NCBI GenBank assembly: GCA_002299965.1
Contig: DBOM01000069.1
Coordinates: forward strand, 1-44,476
Source of the DNA: Caldiserica bacterium UBA646
GTDB lineage: Bacteria > Caldisericota > Caldisericia > Caldisericales > Caldisericaceae
Reading direction: 5' to 3'
Length of the DNA: 44,476 bases
Within the stretch, counting starts at the first letter, position 1. Each line of letters starts with the position of its first letter. Of this stretch, positions 40,320 through 44,476 are shown piece after piece. A program made the translations under genes and the position numbers. The notes beneath the pieces were generated by a model. It was not told the DNA's origin. It did not search any database and worked only from the letters and a program-made list of their open reading frames with translations.

Positions 40320-42097
40320 AAGATAAATATCTACTACAATTTAAAAAACCATATTCGTACTTTGGAAATGAATTAAACAGCATCCACAAAGCACATAATG
40401 GAAAAATAAAAATAGCATTCATATACCCAAATTTATATGAAATAGGAATGTCTTCACTTGGGTTTAAAATTCTATACCACCTAATGAACAACATGCCTGA
40501 TGTCGTTGCAGAAAGGGCTTTTGCGCCACTACCAGATTTTGAATCTTATTTACGAAAAAACAATTTCCCTCTTTTCACCCTTGAATCACATACGCCGATA
40601 AAAGATTTTGACCTCATCGCATTTAGCGTGCAAACATACATGGATTACACAAACATACTAAATATCTTAGATTTATCACACGTTAACATACATTCAAATA
40701 AAAGAAAACATCCAATAGTATTTGCAGGAGGCACATCTGCATATAATCCTTCTCCCATATCTGATTTCATCGATTTTTTCTGCTTAGGAGAAGGAGAATA
40801 TCAAATACCTAAAATTGTAGAACTATTCAAACAATGGGATAGAAAAAATAAAGATGAACTATTGCAAACATTGTCTGAAATAAACAGTGTCTACGTACCG
40901 GGAATATCTCCAAAAAACAATGAAGCAAAAGCAAATAAAAATATCAGCATAAAAGATATTGTCCCGGATTTGAACAATGCACCTACTCCTATAAAGCCAA
41001 TTGTGCCATCTGGAAAAGCAGTACTGGACAAAGCCAATGTGGAACTTTTCAGAGGCTGCACGAGAGGCTGCAGATTCTGCCAGGCAGGCATCGTATACCG
41101 GCCTGTAAGGGAAAAAAGTATAAAACAAATCAAGTATGAAGCAGAAGAAATACTAAAAAACACTGGGTATGAAGAACTGACATTTCTCTCTTTAAGCAGC
41201 AGCGACTATTCTCATCTTGACGAATTAATAACACTGGCAAAAGAACTTATAGAAAAATACCACGTATCCATTGCTGTGCCATCCTTGCGCATCGACAAAT
41301 TTCCGGCAGCTCTTGGAAAAATGATTGTCAGTCAAAGAGTCCACACAATTACATTTGCTATAGAAGCTGCAACTGAACGATTAAGAAATGTAATTAACAA
41401 AATAATAAATGAAAAAGATATATTTGCCACCGTTAAAACGGCGTCTTCACTTGGTTTCCACACAATCAAACTATACTTTATTATAGGCCTTCCAACAGAA
41501 ACTGAAGAGGATGTCATAGCAATTCCCGACCTTGTCAGAAGGATTTATTCCTATGCAAAAAAACACAAAACAACACAGAAGCAACCTTCCATCCACCTCA
41601 GCATCAACCCATTTATGCCACAGCCAAATACAGCATTCCAATGGGAACAATTTGATACAATAGATGATTTGTACAGAAAAGCCAAAATAATAAAAGAAGG
41701 ACTCAAAGGAAAACAGTTTAAAGTAAACTTTGGCAACTTTAAAATGAACTATATTGAAACAATTTTGGGAAGAGGCGACAAAAATCTCTCTAAAGTTATT
41801 GAAACCGCCTGGAAAAATGGAGCAAAGATGGACGGATGGGAAGAACATTTTGCGCTTTCCATCTGGGAAAGCGCATTTCAAAGGGAAAATATAAATCCTG
41901 ATTCCTATACTTCAAAGATACCACTTGACAGAGTTTTACCATGGGAACACATATCCTGTGGCATTTCCAAAGATTTTCTCCTCAGGGAATATAAAAGAGC
42001 AATGGAAGAAAAAACAACAGACGATTGTAGAAATGGGAAGTGCGAAGGGTGCGGACTAACTGATTTCTTTCACTGCCCTGCCTTAACGAAAAAATGA
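40316..42097 (+). CDS. B12-binding-type radical SAM protein, TIGR03960 family
   Basis: 593 aa. The N-terminal part (about 25-170) resembles a cobalamin-binding-like fold (YPNLYEIGMSSLGFKILYH, VFAGGTSAYNPSPISDF). The radical SAM core carries CTRGCRFCQAG near residue 245, and a Cys-rich tail CRNGKCEGCGL closes it. TIGR03960 proteins usually precede a DUF2344 (TIGR03936) gene, rng and rplU-rpmA; here tRNAs follow instead, so the pair is split. Activity unknown. ATG 40316 overlaps rodA as ATGA. Confidence 0.88.
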   Translation: MKDKYLLQFKKPYSYFGNELNSIHKAHNGKIKIAFIYPNLYEIGMSSLGFKILYHLMNNMPDVVAERAFAPLPDFESYLRKNNFPLFTLESHTPIKDFDLIAFSVQTYMDYTNILNILDLSHVNIHSNKRKHPIVFAGGTSAYNPSPISDFIDFFCLGEGEYQIPKIVELFKQWDRKNKDELLQTLSEINSVYVPGISPKNNEAKANKNISIKDIVPDLNNAPTPIKPIVPSGKAVLDKANVELFRGCTRGCRFCQAGIVYRPVREKSIKQIKYEAEEILKNTGYEELTFLSLSSSDYSHLDELITLAKELIEKYHVSIAVPSLRIDKFPAALGKMIVSQRVHTITFAIEAATERLRNVINKIINEKDIFATVKTASSLGFHTIKLYFIIGLPTETEEDVIAIPDLVRRIYSYAKKHKTTQKQPSIHLSINPFMPQPNTAFQWEQFDTIDDLYRKAKIIKEGLKGKQFKVNFGNFKMNYIETILGRGDKNLSKVIETAWKNGAKMDGWEEHFALSIWESAFQRENINPDSYTSKIPLDRVLPWEHISCGISKDFLLREYKRAMEEKTTDDCRNGKCEGCGLTDFFHCPALTKK

Positions 42098-42115
42098 ATC
42101 AAACCACCTAAACTC

Positions 42116-42143
42116 TTGACAAAAACTAAACTTCTTTTACAAT
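42116..42143 (+). promoter_or_regulatory. promoter of the tRNA pair
   Basis: Consensus -35 TTGACA (42116-42121), a 16-bp spacer and -10 TACAAT (42138-42143). +1 would lie about 6 nt before the mature tRNA-Ile 5' end. Confidence 0.8.
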
Positions 42144-42155
42144 ACTTGTGTAATT

Positions 42156-42232
42156 GGGCCTCTAGCTCAGTTGGTTAGAGCGCGTCCCTGATAAGGACGA
42201 GGTCTCTGGTTCGAATCCAGAGAGGCCCACCA
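42156..42232 (+). tRNA. tRNA-Ile (anticodon GAU)
   Basis: 77 nt with encoded CCA. Acceptor GGGCCTC pairs with GAGGCCC; D-arm CTCAGTTGGTTAGAG; anticodon stem CGTCC/GGACG around CTGATAA, anticodon GAT at 42190-42192; T-arm has GGTTCGAATCC. Next to tRNA-Ala, as usually seen in rRNA spacers, but no rRNA is in the window. Confidence 0.98.
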
Positions 42233-42243
42233 ATTAAACGTGT

Positions 42244-42318
42244 GGGGGTGTAGCTCAGCGGGAGAGCGCGTGGTTTGCATCCATGAGGCCAGGGGTTCAA
42301 ATCCCCTCATCTCCACCA
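42244..42318 (+). tRNA. tRNA-Ala (anticodon UGC)
   Basis: 75 nt with encoded CCA. Acceptor GGGGGTG pairs with CATCTCC (two G-T pairs); D-arm GCTCAGCGGGAGAGC; anticodon stem CGTGG/CCATG around TTTGCAT, anticodon TGC at 42276-42278; T-arm GGGGTTCAAATCCCC. It lies 11 nt after tRNA-Ile. Confidence 0.98.
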
Positions 42319-42338
42319 AAGCTGGTCGTAGTTTTTTT
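42315..42338 (+). terminator. possible weak terminator after tRNA-Ala
   Basis: ACCA (the tRNA 3' end) can pair with TGGT over a 4-nt loop, and seven T follow at 42332-42338. The stem is short and overlaps the CCA, so this is only a candidate. The 200-bp stretch 42319-42518 otherwise shows no gene. Confidence 0.3.
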
Positions 42339-42518
42339 CTTTCCCGCTTTAATCTTAGTGTTCTTCCATCTTTCCAGTGTATAATGATATAAATAAGTTA
42401 ATAAAACTCTTGCTCGGACATAAATTTAAGAACTGACTTTTTTACCATTCCAAATTTTGCTTTTTATTACTTGTTTTTTATTTCTTAAAAACTGTCCTCA
42501 AGAAAATTAATACTTCTC

Positions 42519-43700
42519 TTAGGTACGACTCAATGCGTCAAGAGCAATTCTTACGTGCATTTCTACGCCAATGGGAAGCACATCCTCATCGATGTTAAAA
42601 TATGCGGAATGATGCGGTTTATCAAGACCTTTCTTCTTGTTCTGCGAGCCAAGCCAAAAAAAGACACCAGGAACTTTTTTGAGAAAATAGGACATATCTT
42701 CTCCTCCCATGGAAATGGGAGCTTCCATAATTTTTTCCGTTCCGACAATGTCTTTTGCAACAGCCTGCACAAATTCTGTTTCGCTAGAATCGTTTACGAT
42801 AGGGGGGTAACCAAAACGGTAAGATATTTCAGCGGTTCCTCTAAATGCTTTTGCCACATCTTTTGATATTTGCCCAATTCTTTTAGAAATTATACGAGCA
42901 ACTTTAGTGTCAAGTGTTCGTACCGTACCCAAAAGTTCAGCATATTCCGGAATTACATTAAATGTATCACCGGAAGATATTTTGCCAACAGTAAGCACGG
43001 CCGGCTGAAGTGGGTCAACTTCTCTTGCAACAATTGCCTGCAAGGCAATAACGGTATGGGACGCAATCAATACCGGGTCAACAGATGTATGAGGATAAGC
43101 ACCGTGACCGCCCTTTCCTGTTATCCGTACAGAGAATCTATCCGCTTGAGCCGTAAAAATGCCGGGTTTAATAGCAACTACACCACAAGGAAACATATTC
43201 CCAAGATGCAATCCATACGCTCTGTCCACATGTGGTTTTTCCATGACGCCTTCCTCGATCATTTTTACAGCACCACCTGGATCTTTTTCCTCAGACGGCT
43301 GAAATACAAATTTTATATTTCCCTTAATTTCCTCTTTATGATGCGAAAGGATTTTGGCAGCAACAAGAAGCATGGCAGTATGAGCATCATGACCACAAGC
43401 ATGCATTACACCTTTATTCACAGATTTATAGGGAATTTTACTCATTTCCTCTATTGGTAAAGCATCCATATCCGCCCTTAAAAGAATTGTTTTGCCTTTT
43501 TCTTTTCCTCTAAGAATGCCAACAACTCCTGTTTTTGCAATGCCGCTTTTAACTTCCAGGCCACACTCCTTTAGATAATTCTCAACAATCTTTGCAGTCC
43601 TCTTTTCCTTAAATGCTAATTCAGGATGCATATGAAAATCTCTTCGTAATTTAATAACTTCGTCTTTTAAAGATTCAACTTCTTTCCGCACAGCATCCAT
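42519..43700 (-). CDS. M20-family metallopeptidase/N-acyl-amino-acid amidohydrolase
   Basis: 393-aa di-metal amidohydrolase of the M20D group (hippurate hydrolase, N-acetyl-L-amino-acid or N-acetyldiaminopimelate deacetylase-like). Metal motif HACGHDAHTAML (Cys102, His104), LRADMDALP, the Glu pair in FQPSEEK, a dimerisation lid domain (about 180-290, GKGGHGAYPHTSVDP) and GGEDMSYFL. No signal peptide, so cytosolic. AAGGAGG precedes ATG 43700. The substrate cannot be read out. It follows the sigma-54 activator gene by 95 bp, with a small GACA/TGTC hairpin and no clear promoter between. Confidence 0.93.
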   Translation of the reverse strand: MDAVRKEVESLKDEVIKLRRDFHMHPELAFKEKRTAKIVENYLKECGLEVKSGIAKTGVVGILRGKEKGKTILLRADMDALPIEEMSKIPYKSVNKGVMHACGHDAHTAMLLVAAKILSHHKEEIKGNIKFVFQPSEEKDPGGAVKMIEEGVMEKPHVDRAYGLHLGNMFPCGVVAIKPGIFTAQADRFSVRITGKGGHGAYPHTSVDPVLIASHTVIALQAIVAREVDPLQPAVLTVGKISSGDTFNVIPEYAELLGTVRTLDTKVARIISKRIGQISKDVAKAFRGTAEISYRFGYPPIVNDSSETEFVQAVAKDIVGTEKIMEAPISMGGEDMSYFLKKVPGVFFWLGSQNKKKGLDKPHHSAYFNIDEDVLPIGVEMHVRIALDALSRT

Positions 43701-43795
43701 AACTCCTCCTTAGTTAATAAATCAAAAAATTTTAGATAAGAAAATCAAAATAAACTTTAAGAAATTCAAATTTTTAACCAGACACTACTGTCATT

Positions 43796-44476
43796 CTATT
43801 GATCAGGTGAGCCGTTATCTAAATTAATCTTATATCCCCTTATCTTGTTAAAAAGAGATTTTCGTGATATTCCTAACATTTTAGCCGCTTTCGTTTTGTT
43901 CCCGTTGGCCTTTTTAATAGCTCTTACAATCATCTCTTTTTCTATCTCGGCAATAGCCTCAGGAAGAGGAACAACCGTATCACTACTCCCTTTTTGCGCG
44001 ATTGCTATAATGCTCGTTTTTTCTCCGGCTTTCTGTGTCAACTCTGGAGAAAGATGGTCCATCATTATAAGAGGAGCAGATGTAATAATCACTCCCCTGG
44101 CAATAGCATTTTCCAGCTCTCTTACGTTGCCAGGCCAATCATAATCCATAAACAATCTCATCACATCATCAGAAACACCTTGAACTATTTTGCCATACTT
44201 TCTAGAGAATTTAGAAACAAAATAGTCCGTTAGTAAAGGCATATCCACCTTTCTTTCCCTTAGAGGAGGTATATTAATTGCAACAACATTTAACCTGTAG
44301 TACAGATCTTCTCGAAATTTATCTTCCTTTACTAACTCTTCAAGATTTCGATTTGTTGCCGCTAATATTCTCGCTTGTGAAACAATCGTTTCCTTTCCTC
44401 CGACGCGCTCAAACGTCTTTTCTTGAAGCACTCTAAGCAACTTTGCCTGAAGAGCAAGCCCCATATCTCCTATTTC
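43796..44476 (-). CDS. NtrC-type sigma-54 activator, C-terminal part (5' end outside window)
   Basis: The frame stays open to the window edge; the first visible codons read EIGDMGLALQAKLLRVLQE, the Walker B/GAFTGA-downstream part of the AAA+ domain. R-finger region LYYRLNVVAINIPPLRER, the sensor motif WPGNVRELENAI, and a C-terminal Fis-type helix-turn-helix (NGNKTKAAKMLGISRKSLFNKI) are present. Walker A, the GAFTGA loop and any receiver or sensor domain lie beyond the edge. The Met at 44464 is internal, not the start. Possible targets nearby are unknown; I saw no -24/-12 site before the M20 gene. Confidence 0.93.
   Translation of the reverse strand, partial: EIGDMGLALQAKLLRVLQEKTFERVGGKETIVSQARILAATNRNLEELVKEDKFREDLYYRLNVVAINIPPLRERKVDMPLLTDYFVSKFSRKYGKIVQGVSDDVMRLFMDYDWPGNVRELENAIARGVIITSAPLIMMDHLSPELTQKAGEKTSIIAIAQKGSSDTVVPLPEAIAEIEKEMIVRAIKKANGNKTKAAKMLGISRKSLFNKIRGYKINLDNGSPDQ

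Noticed and set aside
42380..42385. TATAAT in the gap after the tRNAs
   Set aside because: No acceptable -35 at 16-18 bp and no plus-strand gene follows; the next gene is on the minus strand.
43780..43791. GACA/TGTC hairpin after the sigma-54 activator as a terminator
   Set aside because: Four-base-pair stem with no uninterrupted T-run; too weak to call.
1..44476. Search for CRISPR arrays, IS elements, integrases, attachment sites and phage genes
   Set aside because: No spaced direct-repeat arrays, transposase motifs or terminal inverted repeats were seen; the only direct repeats are in-frame coding repeats.

Overview
The window is low-GC bacterial DNA, almost fully coding, with genes packed head to tail and mostly joined by ATGA, TTGA, TGATG or TAATG overlaps. 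Most starts have strong Shine-Dalgarno sites. Several genes need TTG (cdd, pyrH, rsfS, apbE, mreC) or GTG (the thioredoxin-like gene, nuoE, rodA) starts. Gene content (DXP isoprenoid route, flavin/Fe-S electron bifurcation-type enzymes, two radical SAM proteins, thioredoxin reductase with a PDO-like partner, PgpH-type c-di-AMP hydrolase, MreBCD/PBP2/RodA/MinCD) points to an anaerobe. Its gene neighbourhoods resemble Clostridia and deep lineages such as Caldisericota or Thermotogota. The phylum cannot be fixed from the sequence alone.

Layout. (1) 1-13047, minus strand: rpsB-tsf-pyrH-frr-uppS-dxr-rseP-ispG (translation plus isoprenoid cluster, with no cdsA). This is followed after a 98-bp gap with its own promoter by phoH-pgpH-ybeY-CNNM/CorC-cdd-tpiA and a coiled-coil ORF that leaves the window. 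(2) 13224-14684, minus: an FAD oxidoreductase of the GlpA/LhgO type with a C-terminal Cys cluster domain. It diverges from (3) 14784-17554, plus: a metallo-beta-lactamase-fold hydrolase followed by a ClpP-like (SDH-type) serine protease homologue. (4) 17836-20090, plus: a COG2403-type P-loop protein translationally coupled to ornithine carbamoyltransferase, ending in a strong bidirectional terminator. (5) 20140-22217, minus: trxB plus a thioredoxin-fold partner, and rsfS. (6) 22350-25392, plus: Roadblock/LC7 protein, metG, tatD. (7) 25508-29817, plus: a three-subunit NAD(P)/ferredoxin oxidoreductase (NuoE, NuoF, NuoG-GltD fusion) that resembles the Stn-type transhydrogenase. (8) 29989-42097, plus: amrS-apbE-NusG_II-Gx-DUF4321-maf-mreB-mreC-mreD-mrdA-minC-minD-(minE-like)-rodA-TIGR03960 radical SAM, probably one long transcription unit for envelope growth and division-site selection. 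(9) 42156-42318: tRNA-Ile(GAU) and tRNA-Ala(UGC) with their own promoter. (10) 42519-44476, minus: M20 amidohydrolase and the C-terminal part of an NtrC-type sigma-54 activator that leaves the window.

Regulation. The best promoters share a TTGnnn-N16-TAnnnT pattern with a 16-bp spacer (upstream of rpsB, phoH, the FAD oxidoreductase, the MBL gene, the COG2403 gene, trxB, nuoE and the tRNAs). The phoH promoter sits so close to the ATG that the mRNA looks leaderless. The rpsB leader and the leader of the Roadblock gene carry clear hairpins.

Most noteworthy: a short MinE-like coding segment between minD and rodA whose N-terminal part is out of frame or interrupted; the Stn-like operon, whose NuoF subunit has lost three of four Cys ligands in its N-terminal ferredoxin domain; the coupled COG2403/OTC pair; and the MBL/SDH-protease pair.
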